Source: Amycolatopsis sp. GM8 (lineage in GTDB: Bacteria; Actinomycetota; Actinomycetes; Mycobacteriales; Pseudonocardiaceae). From it: 64,000 bases of DNA. Position 1 is the stretch's first letter. The number at the start of each line of letters is the position of its first letter. A program made the position numbers and the translations under genes. Under the pieces are notes generated by a model that was not told the origin of the DNA, made no database searches, and saw nothing but the letters and a program-made list of their open reading frames with translations. The stretch spans positions 648,853 to 712,852 of the forward strand of contig NZ_JAJKFK010000001.1 of assembly GCF_021653975.1 (NCBI RefSeq), given 5' to 3'. Below, in pieces: positions 1-8,216 of this stretch.

Positions 1-140
1 TGGTCATCCCGTCGCCTGCGGTTTGCGAATATCACTTTTCCTCAGCGCCGCAAGCTTTGTGTTCTCGGCCGCGCGCCGGGCACGCAGGTTGCGGCCCTGA
101 CGAAAAGTGATCGTTCCTGTGTCAGGCGACGGGATGACCA
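1..140. repeat. Long interrupted inverted repeat (MITE-like or bidirectional terminator)
   Basis: Bases 1-18 and 123-140 are perfect reverse complements (TGGTCATCCCGTCGCCTG and its complement). After a non-matching stretch of 11-12 bases, 31-51 pairs with 91-111 with only two mismatches, including a perfect 10-base block (ATCACTTTTC). A loop of about 39 bases remains. The element stops 7 bases short of the stop codon of the Nudix gene, so it may act as its terminator. The perfect outer arms around less conserved interior sequence also fit a small non-autonomous mobile element. It begins exactly at the window edge, so its true left end is unknown. Confidence 0.75.
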
Positions 141-146
141 CCCAAC

Positions 147-1043
147 TCAGCCGTTGTTGTTGCTGCTGCCGCCTTGGTGCTGTTCCAGTGCGCCCAGCAG
201 TGTGTTTGGGCCTAGATGTGTCGCGCCTTCGGCTGTCACTCGTTCTCGTAGTTCCCTGTCTGCGGTTACCACGGTTATCCGGTCTTGTGGGCGTTTTGTC
301 CGCAGGCTCCGGACGGTGTCCACAATGGTCGAATCGCCGTCTCGGGTCGCTGATATCACTTCGACATCCGCGACCGGTTCGGTTTCCCGTGCCTGGCCTT
401 CAACAACCAGAACTACCCGGGGCCACCACGACCATTCTCCGGTCAGCGCAAGACCTTGCCGTGGCAAACCGGCCAGCTGGTCCCGTAAGCGCCGTGCCGC
501 ACCGGGACGGTCACGCCACCAGCCGTCCGGGCGCGAGCCGACGACGTTCGCGCCGTCGACGACCAGGATCAGCTCGCGGCCCAATTCTGGCAGCAGTTCA
601 GGCCACGCCAAGGCGAAATCCTGATGCAGTTTGTAGTCCGCGACCTCATCGACCGGCACCCACCGTAGCTCGTCGCTTTCGGCGTTCATCACGGTTGCTT
701 CCACCGGCCGCACGGTTTGGGCGAGCAGCGTCGTGTACGTCCAGCCACCATGGTCAACGGTCCACGAAGACAAGGGTCGCACCGCGTCGCCGGGGATGTC
801 CGCTTCCTCATCGGCTTCGCGGGTCGCGGCGGCCCAAGCGGTCTCGTCGCTGTTCACGGCACCACCCGGCAATGCCCACGTACCACCGTGGTGCGTCCAC
901 CAGGCCCGGTGCTGCAGCAACACGCCCCGCTCCGGGTCGGACAGCAGCAAACCTGCCGCCCCGAACCGTCCCCAGTGCCGATGCCCGTCCAGGCATTCGA
1001 CGAACCCATCCCCGTCCGGCCTCAGCATGAGGCCCAGCTTCAC
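147..1043 (-). CDS. Nudix hydrolase fused to a NYN/YacP-like domain
   Basis: This 298-residue protein has two parts. Residues about 25-155 are a Nudix fold with a recognisable box: G, five residues, E, seven residues, then READEEADI. That predicts hydrolysis of a nucleoside diphosphate linked to another moiety. Residues about 165-290 begin with a hydrophobic strand ending in VVDGANVVGSRPDGWW and contain later conserved Asp residues (VTADRE). This is the pattern of NYN/PIN-like YacP-type nuclease domains. It is the last gene of a run of minus-strand genes and overlaps the ROK kinase by 4 bases. The substrate of either domain cannot be read from sequence. A combined role in nucleotide or RNA housekeeping is only an inference. 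Confidence 0.8.
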   Translation of the reverse strand: MKLGLMLRPDGDGFVECLDGHRHWGRFGAAGLLLSDPERGVLLQHRAWWTHHGGTWALPGGAVNSDETAWAAATREADEEADIPGDAVRPLSSWTVDHGGWTYTTLLAQTVRPVEATVMNAESDELRWVPVDEVADYKLHQDFALAWPELLPELGRELILVVDGANVVGSRPDGWWRDRPGAARRLRDQLAGLPRQGLALTGEWSWWPRVVLVVEGQARETEPVADVEVISATRDGDSTIVDTVRSLRTKRPQDRITVVTADRELRERVTAEGATHLGPNTLLGALEQHQGGSSNNNG

Positions 1044-1990
1044 ACAGAAGTGGCTTCGAGAGCGAGTGCCGCAGCCCCGACCACGGCCGCATCGTCGCCG
1101 AGATGCGCGGTCCGGATCCGGGCGAGCGGCCGGTGCCGGGCACCGGTGATGGCGGCCGTGTAGTGCTCACGGGCCTCGTCCAGGAACAAAGTCGCCGAAC
1201 CGGACACGCCGCCGGCGATCACCACGATCTCCGGATCGAACACGTCCGCGACCAGCGCGAGCCCCTCCCCGAGCCATTTCGCCAGCTCGGCGACCGCACG
1301 CTGGGCGATCGGATCACCATCGCGCGCCGCACCGGCGACCCGGCGGCCGGTGATCGAACCGGGATCCGCCGACATCTGGCCCGCCAGCACGGTCGACTGC
1401 CCGGGATACCGCGCGAGCAGTTCGATGGCCGTCGCCGCGAGCGCGGTGCCACTGCAGTACCGCTCCCAGCACCCGTACTTCCCGCACGGGCAGGCCCGCC
1501 CGCCCGGCACGACCGTCAAATGCCCCAGCTCCGGCGCCACCCCGTACGCGCCACGGTAGATCTCGCCGTCCAGCAACAAGCCCGCGCCGATCCCGGTGCC
1601 GATCGCGACCAGCGCGGCGACCCGCGCACCACGCGCCGCACCGAAGCGGTGCTCGCCGAGCGCGGCGGCGTTCGCATCGTGCTCCAGGGTCACCGGCAGG
1701 TCGACCCGCTTCGCGATCCGGTCCGCGACCGGCGCGGCCCGCCACGCCAGATGCGGCGCGAACATCACCGTGCGCCGGTCGTTCGCGACGAAACCCGCGA
1801 CCGACAGGCCCACCGCCATCACGTCGTCATGCCGGTTGTGCAACTCGTCGATCACACCGGAAATGGCGTCCTCGAGCGCGCCCTCGTCACTCGGGGTACC
1901 GACCCTCGCGGTGTCCAAAATGGACCCCCGCGTGTCGATCACCGCCGCGCGGACGCTCGTGCCCCCGACGTCCAGGCCGATCGCACGCAC
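1040..1990 (-). CDS. glk: ROK-family sugar kinase (glucokinase type)
   Basis: The 316-residue protein starts with the ATP-binding strand GLDVGGTSVRAAV. It has the catalytic region EHDANAAALGE, a second phosphate motif IGTGIGAGLL, and the ROK zinc motif CPCGKYGCWE after a conserved ELGH. There is no N-terminal helix-turn-helix, so it is a kinase rather than a ROK repressor. Most actinobacterial relatives phosphorylate glucose, with ATP or polyphosphate; N-acetylglucosamine or another hexose cannot be excluded. It directly follows the 127-residue gene with no intergenic base and overlaps the Nudix gene by 4 bases, so it is probably cotranscribed. A similar order of glucokinase near a metallophosphoesterase and a fatty acyl-CoA ligase is known in Streptomyces. 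Confidence 0.88.
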   Translation of the reverse strand: MRAIGLDVGGTSVRAAVIDTRGSILDTARVGTPSDEGALEDAISGVIDELHNRHDDVMAVGLSVAGFVANDRRTVMFAPHLAWRAAPVADRIAKRVDLPVTLEHDANAAALGEHRFGAARGARVAALVAIGTGIGAGLLLDGEIYRGAYGVAPELGHLTVVPGGRACPCGKYGCWERYCSGTALAATAIELLARYPGQSTVLAGQMSADPGSITGRRVAGAARDGDPIAQRAVAELAKWLGEGLALVADVFDPEIVVIAGGVSGSATLFLDEAREHYTAAITGARHRPLARIRTAHLGDDAAVVGAAALALEATSV

Positions 1991-2374
1991 TCAGGACTCC
2001 TCGCCGCGCCACTGCACCGGAATGTGCTGCACCCGCGCCGACGACGGCTCCGGCTTGGGCTGCGGCTGGAAACCCGGCATGTGAAAACCGTGCTCGGGAT
2101 CCCACCGGTCGGCCAGCACCGCGCGCAGCAGCGCGACGAGCTGCCCCAGCTGCTCGACCAGCCGCGCGGCGAACTCCGGCCGTTCCCCGCGCACCACGGA
2201 AACGACCGCACACAACGGACACCAGCCGCAGTCGGGCGCGGCACGATCGGCGGAACCGTGCCCGGCGGCGACGATCCCCTCCAGCCACGGCGCGGCACGC
2301 TCGACGACCATCTCCACCAGCAGCCGGATCTCCTCGGCCAGGCTCGTGGCAGCACCGTCCGCGGTTTCCGTCAT
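1991..2374 (-). CDS. Conserved small protein with CxxC motif
   Basis: This 127-residue protein is of unknown function. Its N-terminal half is helical and acidic. A CGWCPLC segment around residues 49-55 supplies three cysteines that could bind metal or take part in redox chemistry. The C-terminal tail is rich in Pro and Gln. Its start overlaps the ArsA-like stop by one base and its stop abuts the kinase start, so it belongs to the same operon. Its position matches the small gene beside the ArsA-like gene in mycobacteria (Rv2183c-like) and a similar protein in Streptomyces. Function is not known and none is claimed. Confidence 0.75.
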   Translation of the reverse strand: MTETADGAATSLAEEIRLLVEMVVERAAPWLEGIVAAGHGSADRAAPDCGWCPLCAVVSVVRGERPEFAARLVEQLGQLVALLRAVLADRWDPEHGFHMPGFQPQPKPEPSSARVQHIPVQWRGEES

Positions 2375-3516
2375 CAGGGCCTCCCGGCGTGGGTCAGGGA
2401 CACGACCAGGCCGCGCGCGTCCGACGCGGCACCGGTGATGTGGTACGGCCGCAGCGCCTCCGGCAACGCGACGAGCCGGCGGAAACCGTCGACGGTGATC
2501 GCCAGGTCATCGTCCACTCTGGCCAGATCCACCGCGGCCTGCGGCCCCAGCGGCAACGCGACGCGCAGTTCGAACCCATCGTCCACTTCGGACACGGTCA
2601 GCAGCGGGGCGATGCTTTCTCCGTTGGCGGCCAACGGATCCCCCTCGCCGTACAGCTCGCGCGAGATCTCCAGCAACGCGGGCAGGCCGACCGGCTCGAT
2701 GGCCCGGTGCTCCACCCGCGCGAAGTCCGCCAGACCCGAACCGGCGAGTTCCGTGAGCACCGCGTCCTGCTGGCGCCGCCGCGTCCGCAACCACGAAGCC
2801 GCCGCGCCGCGCCACACCCCGGGCGCCGGCATCAACCGGTTCACGATCACGCGATCGACCCGGATCCCGCGCAACGCGAGGGAGCTCAGCGTGCGGCGGG
2901 CCTCCGCGACGACCACCCGTTCCGGCGTCAGCACCAGCCGGACCCCGGTCGCCGCCGGGTCCGTCAGCACGCCCCGCAACGAGTCCAGATGCGAGCCCAG
3001 CCGCCGCACCGCCTCCACGGTGCCGCGCCCGCCCGCGAGCTTCAGCTGCCACATCCTGTTCAGGTACCCCGAAACGGCCTCGGGAAGCGCGAGCAGCCGC
3101 AAAGTTTCCGCGGTCGGGCCACAGTCGACGACGACGACGTCCCAGCGGCCGGACTCGGCGAGCCGCTGCACCTCGGTCAGCGCGAGCAACTCGTCCACCC
3201 CCGGGAGCACGGTCAGCTCCTCGGCATCCAGCGCGTCGATACCCGCGCCGGCCAGCGCGGACTTGAGCTTGCCGCGCAACTCCTGCCACATGCTGTCGAC
3301 CAGCCCGCGCGAGTCCACCTGAGCGCCGTGCAGGCAGTGGTCCACCTCGGCGGGCTCGGCGGCCAGCCGCTTCGCGAAGGCGTCGCCGAGGGAATGCGCG
3401 GGGTCCGTCGAGACCACCAGCGTCTTGTGCCCGCGCGCGGCGAGCCCGGCCGCGGTCGCCGCCGCGAGGGTCGTCTTCCCGACGCCACCCTTGCCGGTGA
3501 ACAGCAGCAGCCGCAT
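2374..3516 (-). CDS. ArsA/Get3-family ATPase
   Basis: The 380-residue protein opens with a deviant Walker A motif, GKGGVGKTTLAAA (residues 8-20). The signature STDPAHSLGDAF follows near residue 37. This identifies the ArsA/GET3 branch of the MinD-like P-loop ATPases. The middle carries the switch-like VVVDCGPTAETLR, and the C-terminal ~80 residues form the extra beta domain seen in actinobacterial members. Eukaryotic Get3 delivers tail-anchored proteins and ArsA drives arsenite efflux. There is no arsenite transporter nearby, so a role in membrane-protein or lipid-linked handling with the adjacent SRPBCC protein is more likely, but this is inference. The upstream SRPBCC gene ends 1 base before this start. 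It corresponds by order to Rv2184c. Confidence 0.85.
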   Translation of the reverse strand: MRLLLFTGKGGVGKTTLAAATAAGLAARGHKTLVVSTDPAHSLGDAFAKRLAAEPAEVDHCLHGAQVDSRGLVDSMWQELRGKLKSALAGAGIDALDAEELTVLPGVDELLALTEVQRLAESGRWDVVVVDCGPTAETLRLLALPEAVSGYLNRMWQLKLAGGRGTVEAVRRLGSHLDSLRGVLTDPAATGVRLVLTPERVVVAEARRTLSSLALRGIRVDRVIVNRLMPAPGVWRGAAASWLRTRRRQQDAVLTELAGSGLADFARVEHRAIEPVGLPALLEISRELYGEGDPLAANGESIAPLLTVSEVDDGFELRVALPLGPQAAVDLARVDDDLAITVDGFRRLVALPEALRPYHITGAASDARGLVVSLTHAGRP

Positions 3517-3517
3517 G

Positions 3518-3973
3518 TCAGGCCGTGCTCTCTCCGGAGCTTTCGACCCTGCGCTTGAGCTCCTTGAGCGCCGTGTCCATCACCATCTTCTCCGCCTTGC
3601 GCCGCAGCAGGCCGATCATCGGGAGCACCAGCTCGACCGAAAGGGTGTACGTCACCTTCGTACCGCCCGACGGCGTGTCGGCCAGCGTGTAGCGGCCGTC
3701 CTGGGCCTTCTGCATCTGGCCCTTGACCAGGTGCCAGCTGACCGCGCGGCCGTCGGCGGCCCAGTCGTACTCCAGGGTGTAGACGTCCTTGATCGGGCCG
3801 GCGTCCAGGGTCAGCCGGACCTGCTTGGGGTTGCCCGCGTCGTCGCTGGCGAGCACCTCGGTCGCCTGCACCTGCTTCGCCCACTCCGGATACGACTCGA
3901 AGTCCGCGATCACCGCCATCACCCGCTCCGGCGGCGCGTCGACCTCAATGGACTGTGTGGACTCCTCGGCCAT
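3518..3973 (-). CDS. SRPBCC (START-like) lipid-binding family protein
   Basis: The 151-residue protein begins with a short acidic leader and then the typical SRPBCC opening: a strand containing IEVDAPPERVMAVIADFESYPEW, the usual start of polyketide-cyclase/START-like folds. A long C-terminal helix (LRRKAEKMVMDTALKELKRRVE) closes the cavity. Such proteins bind a hydrophobic ligand. The position just upstream of the ArsA-type ATPase is conserved in mycobacteria (Rv2185c, TB16.3), which suggests the two act together. It is the first gene of the minus-strand run ending at 147, so the promoter should lie in 3974-4186. The ligand is unknown. Confidence 0.82.
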   Translation of the reverse strand: MAEESTQSIEVDAPPERVMAVIADFESYPEWAKQVQATEVLASDDAGNPKQVRLTLDAGPIKDVYTLEYDWAADGRAVSWHLVKGQMQKAQDGRYTLADTPSGGTKVTYTLSVELVLPMIGLLRRKAEKMVMDTALKELKRRVESSGESTA

Positions 3974-4060
3974 GGCGCAGAGATTACAGGGCCATCCAGG
4001 TTCTGCTCATAAGCGGCGGAGCCGCTTGCTGTGGGCCGTCCACTGGCGCCGCTGGGGGTT

Positions 4061-4145
4061 CTGAGGTGGCTCCTCGCGAGGACAGCGCCGACGTGGTGAC
4101 TTGGCAGTCATGAGGAGGCGATCCCGGAGCGAGGGGCCGCCTCAG
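4061..4145. repeat. Imperfect intergenic inverted repeat
   Basis: CTGAGGTGGCTCCTCGC at 4061-4077 pairs with GCGAGGGGCCGCCTCAG at 4129-4145 with 15 of 17 positions complementary; weaker complementarity continues outwards. The 213-base gap that holds it (3974-4186) lies between the SRPBCC start and the metallophosphoesterase stop and contains no plausible gene. The structure could end transcription of the phosphoesterase gene or be a dispersed intergenic repeat. Confidence 0.55.
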
Positions 4146-4186
4146 GTTCCGCCACCTGCACCGCCACGCAAGCCGCTCGGCACGCT

Positions 4187-4978
4187 TCACCAGCGCAGGA
4201 TGTACGGACGCTCGGTGACCTTGAAGTGTCCCACGTTGCGGCATTCGGTCCGCCCGGCCCGCAACCGTGCCGAGAGCGGCTGGTGCACGTGGCCGAACAG
4301 CGACCACCGCGGCTGCTGGGCGGCGATCAGCCCGGCCAGCGCCGACGAGCCCATCTCGTGCCGGCGCGCGATCACGTCGTAGGTCAGCTCCGGGAACGCC
4401 GGGGGCATGTGCGAGCACAGCACCTCGACATCGGTGAGCTTGCCGACCGCTTCGTCGAACTCGTCGCGCAGGCGCAGATAAGGCCGCCACACGGGGTTCG
4501 TGCGGCGGAGTGTCGCGCCCTCCGGGAGGGTGACGCCGCCGATGAAGCCGAACCGCAGGCCACCGATCTCGACGACGTCGCCGTCCACCATCGTCACCCC
4601 GTCACCGGCGAAGGACTTCCACAGGTGCGGGGAGTCGACGTTGCCCGGCGTCGCGTAGGTCGGGGCGCTCATCGCGCCGAACAGCTTGGCGTACTGCTCG
4701 CGGATCGCCTCCTCCACCGCCGCGCCCGGGTCGTCGAGGCTGGCCCACAGGGAACGGGAGAAGGCGATGGTCTCGTCGCGGGTTCCTTCGCGGCGCAGCC
4801 GGGCGAAGGCCGAAACCTTCTCCGGGCCGAACAGCATGCCGAGGATGCCCTTGTCGTGTTCCTGGTAGTCGACGAAGTCGAGGAGGTCCCCCAGCACGAC
4901 CAGCGCATCGGCACCATCCCCAGCCCGGGCCAGCGCGTCGGCGTTGCCATGCACGTCGGAGACGACATGAACCCGCAT
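4187..4978 (-). CDS. Calcineurin-like metallophosphoesterase
   Basis: The 263-residue protein starts at the ATG at 4978. Upstream codons in this frame overlap another gene and are not protein-like. The metal-binding motifs come in order: DVHGN at the N-terminus, GDLLDF, GNVDSP (in place of the usual GNHD), CSHMPP, and a final FGHVHQP. These give a two-metal phosphoesterase of the YfcE/Icc-like group that cleaves phosphomonoesters or diesters. The specific substrate cannot be told. It lies between the two SRPBCC genes; the same neighbourhood in Streptomyces contains a metallophosphoesterase. The GNVD variant replaces the usual His of the third motif and may alter metal binding or substrate range. 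Confidence 0.85.
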   Translation of the reverse strand: MRVHVVSDVHGNADALARAGDGADALVVLGDLLDFVDYQEHDKGILGMLFGPEKVSAFARLRREGTRDETIAFSRSLWASLDDPGAAVEEAIREQYAKLFGAMSAPTYATPGNVDSPHLWKSFAGDGVTMVDGDVVEIGGLRFGFIGGVTLPEGATLRRTNPVWRPYLRLRDEFDEAVGKLTDVEVLCSHMPPAFPELTYDVIARRHEMGSSALAGLIAAQQPRWSLFGHVHQPLSARLRAGRTECRNVGHFKVTERPYILRW

Positions 4979-5011
4979 ATTCCCGAGCTTATCGGCGAGT
5001 CCGGCACTGAA

Positions 5012-5028
5012 GACGCCGAGTTCGACAC
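5012..5028 (-). repeat. Single copy of the 21-bp repeat family
   Basis: The 17 bases here are the exact reverse complement of GTGTCGAACTCGGCGTC, which is part of the first unit of the tandem array at 54669-54752. It lies in the short gap upstream of the metallophosphoesterase start. One exact 17-base match outside the array suggests a dispersed repeat family rather than chance. Confidence 0.6.
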
Positions 5029-5043
5029 ACCCGAGGCCGAGTG

Positions 5044-5442
5044 CTACGTCCGGGGCGGGATCCCCGGTTCGCGGCCGTCTTCCAGGATCTCCTTGAGCTC
5101 CAGCGCGATCACCTTCGCCGCGCGGGCCCGCCGGTCGAGCTCCCGGCGCAGGTCCCGGGGCCGGACCGGGCCGGCCGGAGCAGCCCGCAGGAAGTAGTGG
5201 AGCAGGGTGCCGTCGAGCATCGGCTCGAGCCACACCTCCATGGTGCCGACCAACGCGCCCTTGACCGTCCACCGGAGACCCTCGTCCCCCCGGTCGGTGT
5301 AGAGGTCGAGCCGCAGGTCAGGCCAGTATCGCCGCCACGCGGCCGGGTCGGCGAAGGCCGCCTTGACCGTGCCCGCCGGTACCGCGAGGAACGTTTCGTC
5401 GACCAGGTCGATCGCGGGCGGGGCGCCGTTCAGCGTGCTCAC
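5044..5442 (-). CDS. SRPBCC-like protein
   Basis: The start was placed at the GTG at 5442, giving 132 residues that begin MSTLNGAPP. The upstream ATG at 5517 would leave only 20 bases to the divergent fadD15 start and adds a Ser/Pro/His-rich stretch that does not look folded. The protein shows an opening strand (AIDLVDETFLAVPAG), FADPAAWRRYWPDL, and a C-terminal helix, which fits the SRPBCC/START-like ligand-binding fold. It is divergent from fadD15 and occupies the place of Rv2186c in M. tuberculosis. Ligand and role are unknown. The family assignment is less certain than for the protein at 3518-3973. Confidence 0.7.
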   Translation of the reverse strand: MSTLNGAPPAIDLVDETFLAVPAGTVKAAFADPAAWRRYWPDLRLDLYTDRGDEGLRWTVKGALVGTMEVWLEPMLDGTLLHYFLRAAPAGPVRPRDLRRELDRRARAAKVIALELKEILEDGREPGIPPRT

Positions 5443-5537
5443 GGGGTCCAGAATGTCATGGTGGGACGGCCTTGGTCGTAAGGTGGTAGTGCCGCTAGGT
5501 TGACTGGCGAGTAACACGCAGACCGCGGAGGTTCACC

Positions 5538-7346
5538 GTGCGCGAGTACAGCGCCCCGGCCGTCAAGCCGGTAGCCGATGACGAGAACCTGAGCGACATC
5601 ATGTGGGCGAACGCCGAGCGCTTCCCCGAGTCGGTCAGCTTCCGCCGCCAGTCCGGCGGGTCATGGCTCGACGTCACCGCGCGCGAGTTCGCCGGCCAGG
5701 TGCTCGCCGTGGCGAAGGGCCTGGTCGAGGCCGGTGTCGAGCGCGGCGACCGGATCGGGCTGATGTCCAAGACCCGCTACGAGTGGACGCTGATCGACTT
5801 CGCGATCTGGGCGGCCGGCGCGGTCACGGTGCCCGTCTACGAGACGTCCTCGCCGGAGCAGGTGCAGTGGATCCTGTCGGACTCCGAAGCCAAGGGCGTC
5901 TTCGTCGAGACCGACGAGCACCTGGCATCGGTGGACCAGGTCCGGAACCGGCTGGGCGCGTTGCAGTACGTCTGGCAGATCGAGGGCACACACGCGGGCG
6001 GCGCCGTCGCCGAACTGGTCGCGCTCGGGCAGCTCGTCTCGGACGACGTGGTGCACCAGCGGCGCCGCGAGGTGTCCGCCGGTGACCTGGCGTCCATCGT
6101 GTACACCTCGGGCACCACCGGCCGGCCCAAGGGTGTCGAGCTGACCCACCGCAACCTGCTGGCCGAGATCCGGTCCAACATCAACGCGTTCCCGCAGCTG
6201 ATGGACTCCGGCAACTCGCTGCTGTGCTTCCTGCCGCTCGCGCACGTGTTCGCGCGCGCCATCGCCGTCACCGCCATCGCCGCGCGAGTCACCCTCGGCC
6301 ACACGCCGGACGTCAAGAACCTGGTCCCCGACCTCGGCACGTTCCGGCCGACGTTCGTGGTGGCCGTGCCGCGCGTGTTCGAGAAGGTCTACAACTCGGC
6401 GAAGCAGAGGGCGCACAGCGAGGGCAAGGGCAAGATCTTCGACCTCGCCGAGTCGGTCGCTGTGCAGTACAGCGAGGCCACGGACACCGGCGGCGCGGGG
6501 CTCTTGCTCAAGGCACAGCACTTCGTGTTCGACAAGCTCGTGTACTCGAAGCTGCGCGCCGCACTGGGCGGCCGGTGTATCGCCGCGGTGTCCGGCGGCG
6601 CGCCGCTCGGGCCGCGGCTGGCGCATTTCTTCCGCGGCATCGGGGTTCCGGTGTTCGAGGGCTACGGGCTGACCGAGACCACCGCCGCGTCGAACGTGAA
6701 CACGCAGACGGCGTTCCGGGTGGGCACGGTCGGGCGGCCCATCGCGGGCACGTCGGTGCGCATCGCGGACGACGGCGAGGTCCTACTCAAGGGCGACGTG
6801 GTGTTCCGCCAGTACTTCAACAACGAGCAGGCGACGAAGGAGGCGCTGGACGAGGGCTGGTTCCACACCGGCGACGTCGGCCAGCTCGACGCGGACGGGT
6901 TCCTCAAGATCACCGGGCGCAAGAAGGAAATCATCGTGACGGCGGGCGGCAAGAACGTCGCCCCGTCCGGCCTCGAAGACACGATCCGGGCGAACCCGCT
7001 GGTCAGCCAGGCGATGGTGGTCGGCGACCGGCGGCCGTTCATCGGTGCGCTGGTCACGATCGACGAGGAGTTCTTCCCGGCGTGGAAGGCCCAGCACGGC
7101 AAGCCCGAATCGGCGACGGTGGCCGACCTGCGGGCCGACGCGGACCTGCAGGCCGAGATCCAGGCGGCGGTCGACGAGGCGAACAAGCAGGTCTCACACG
7201 CGGAGTCGATCAAGAAGTTCGTGGTGCTGACAAAGGACTTCACCGAGGCAACAGGCGAGATCACCCCGAGCCTGAAGCTGAAGCGCAACGTGGTGACCAA
7301 GAACTACGCGGACACCATCGAATCCCTGTACCAAACCCAACGCTGA
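5538..7346 (+). CDS. fadD15: Long-chain fatty acid-CoA ligase, FadD15 type
   Basis: The 602-residue protein belongs to the ANL adenylating family and activates fatty acids to acyl-AMP and then acyl-CoA. The ATP-binding P-loop YTSGTTGRPKG is at about residues 189-199. It is followed by YGLTETTAASN, the adenylate-binding WFHTGDVGQLD, and the hinge GRKKEIIVTAGGKNVAP. Length and sequence style match the bacterial long-chain FadD15 group. It is divergent from the SRPBCC/ArsA block, as Rv2187 is in M. tuberculosis. It was not placed in the steroid-specific FadD group because it lies outside the KstR-marked operons. Its physiological acyl substrate is not determined. Confidence 0.9.
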   Translation: MREYSAPAVKPVADDENLSDIMWANAERFPESVSFRRQSGGSWLDVTAREFAGQVLAVAKGLVEAGVERGDRIGLMSKTRYEWTLIDFAIWAAGAVTVPVYETSSPEQVQWILSDSEAKGVFVETDEHLASVDQVRNRLGALQYVWQIEGTHAGGAVAELVALGQLVSDDVVHQRRREVSAGDLASIVYTSGTTGRPKGVELTHRNLLAEIRSNINAFPQLMDSGNSLLCFLPLAHVFARAIAVTAIAARVTLGHTPDVKNLVPDLGTFRPTFVVAVPRVFEKVYNSAKQRAHSEGKGKIFDLAESVAVQYSEATDTGGAGLLLKAQHFVFDKLVYSKLRAALGGRCIAAVSGGAPLGPRLAHFFRGIGVPVFEGYGLTETTAASNVNTQTAFRVGTVGRPIAGTSVRIADDGEVLLKGDVVFRQYFNNEQATKEALDEGWFHTGDVGQLDADGFLKITGRKKEIIVTAGGKNVAPSGLEDTIRANPLVSQAMVVGDRRPFIGALVTIDEEFFPAWKAQHGKPESATVADLRADADLQAEIQAAVDEANKQVSHAESIKKFVVLTKDFTEATGEITPSLKLKRNVVTKNYADTIESLYQTQR

Positions 7347-7349
7347 GCC

Positions 7350-7613
7350 TCACTCGGCGTCGGCGCGCTTCCGCACGGCGATCGGTGCGCGCCCGCGCGC
7401 CGACGCCGAGAACCGCCGGACCTGCAGGATGCTGAGGCGCTCGAGTTCGTCGCGCAGCCCGGCGAGCAACTCGTCGGCGTCCTCCTGACTGAGCGTCCCG
7501 GCGAGCACCAGTTCGCGGGCGTGCAGGCGCACTTCGTGCAGGCTGAACGGCCGCTCGTCCCGCTGCGCGAGCCGCTCGGCAATGGCCTGCCGCAGGTGGG
7601 TTCTCCCGTCCAT
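7350..7613 (-). CDS. Small hypothetical protein
   Basis: The 87-residue protein is mostly helical and charged (LRQAIAERLAQRDERPFSLHE; SQEDADELLAGLRDELERL) and ends with a basic tail. It ends 3 bases past the fadD15 stop on the opposite strand and lies 18 bases downstream of the Mce-associated gene, so it could be the last gene of the long mce transcript. No known domain is recognised. Its codon bias matches its neighbours, which is the main reason to accept it as a gene. Confidence 0.6.
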   Translation of the reverse strand: MDGRTHLRQAIAERLAQRDERPFSLHEVRLHARELVLAGTLSQEDADELLAGLRDELERLSILQVRRFSASARGRAPIAVRKRADAE

Positions 7614-7631
7614 GACGCCTAGTGTGGCGCC

Positions 7632-8216
7632 TCAGAGCGCGGTCATGCTCGCGATTTTCCAGGTCCCGTCGACCTTTCGCGCCGTCACTGACAGCGCGGC
7701 CGAGGCGGATGACTGCTGGTTCGACGTCGTGGTCAGGGTTTGCTGGTCGACGAACACGAGGAGCTTCGCGGAGTCGCCGTCGAGGTTCGCTACCGCGATC
7801 GAGTTGATCGTCGTGGTGCGGACGAGTTTCTGGTCCACCGCCTGCTGTTTCGCTGAAGCGTAGCCCGCCTCGTACTGGCCGACCGCTTCATCCACCAGCA
7901 TGCTCGCCGCGGCGCGCTCGGTGCGGGCCAGGTTGTCGTAGTCGTACGAAAAGATCGCCTTCAGGTCCCCGCCGACCTGGTCCGCGACCTGCGTGGTCGC
8001 CGCGGTGTCGGCGACCGCCCGGTTCCCGCCGTGCACAGCGCCCGCCCGCAGGCCCGCGAACACCGCGAAACCCGCCATCAGCACGACCACCGCCATCAAC
8101 GCCGCCATCACCGTCGCGCGCCGGTCGAGCCGGGAAGCAGCGGGCTCCTCCACACGCGGCCGTGGCGAAGGACGCGGCGAGGGCGAAGGACGGACGATGC
8201 CGTGCCGCCCGGTCAC
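7632..8216 (-). CDS. Mce-associated membrane protein
   Basis: The 194-residue protein has a Pro/Arg-rich cytoplasmic leader, one transmembrane helix (residues about 36-57, VMAALMAVVVLMAGFAVFAG), and an external domain. That domain contains SYDYDNLARTERAA and ends in a strand pair around DGTWKIASMTAL. This is the architecture of the Mce-associated (Mam) proteins encoded after mceF in actinobacterial mce operons, where they stabilise the transporter. The GTG start at 8216 overlaps the preceding stop (GTGA). The position corresponds to Rv3492c of the mce4 operon. Function is inferred from that family and from location. Confidence 0.85.
   Translation of the reverse strand: MTGRHGIVRPSPSPRPSPRPRVEEPAASRLDRRATVMAALMAVVVLMAGFAVFAGLRAGAVHGGNRAVADTAATTQVADQVGGDLKAIFSYDYDNLARTERAAASMLVDEAVGQYEAGYASAKQQAVDQKLVRTTTINSIAVANLDGDSAKLLVFVDQQTLTTTSNQQSSASAALSVTARKVDGTWKIASMTAL

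Noticed and set aside
1103..3322. Long plus-strand open frame across the kinase and ArsA genes
   Set aside because: It is the antisense shadow of well-supported genes, with Arg/His/Gln-rich composition and no domain.
5443..5517. N-terminal extension of the SRPBCC-like protein to the ATG at 5517
   Set aside because: It leaves 20 bases for the divergent promoter region and adds unfolded-looking sequence.
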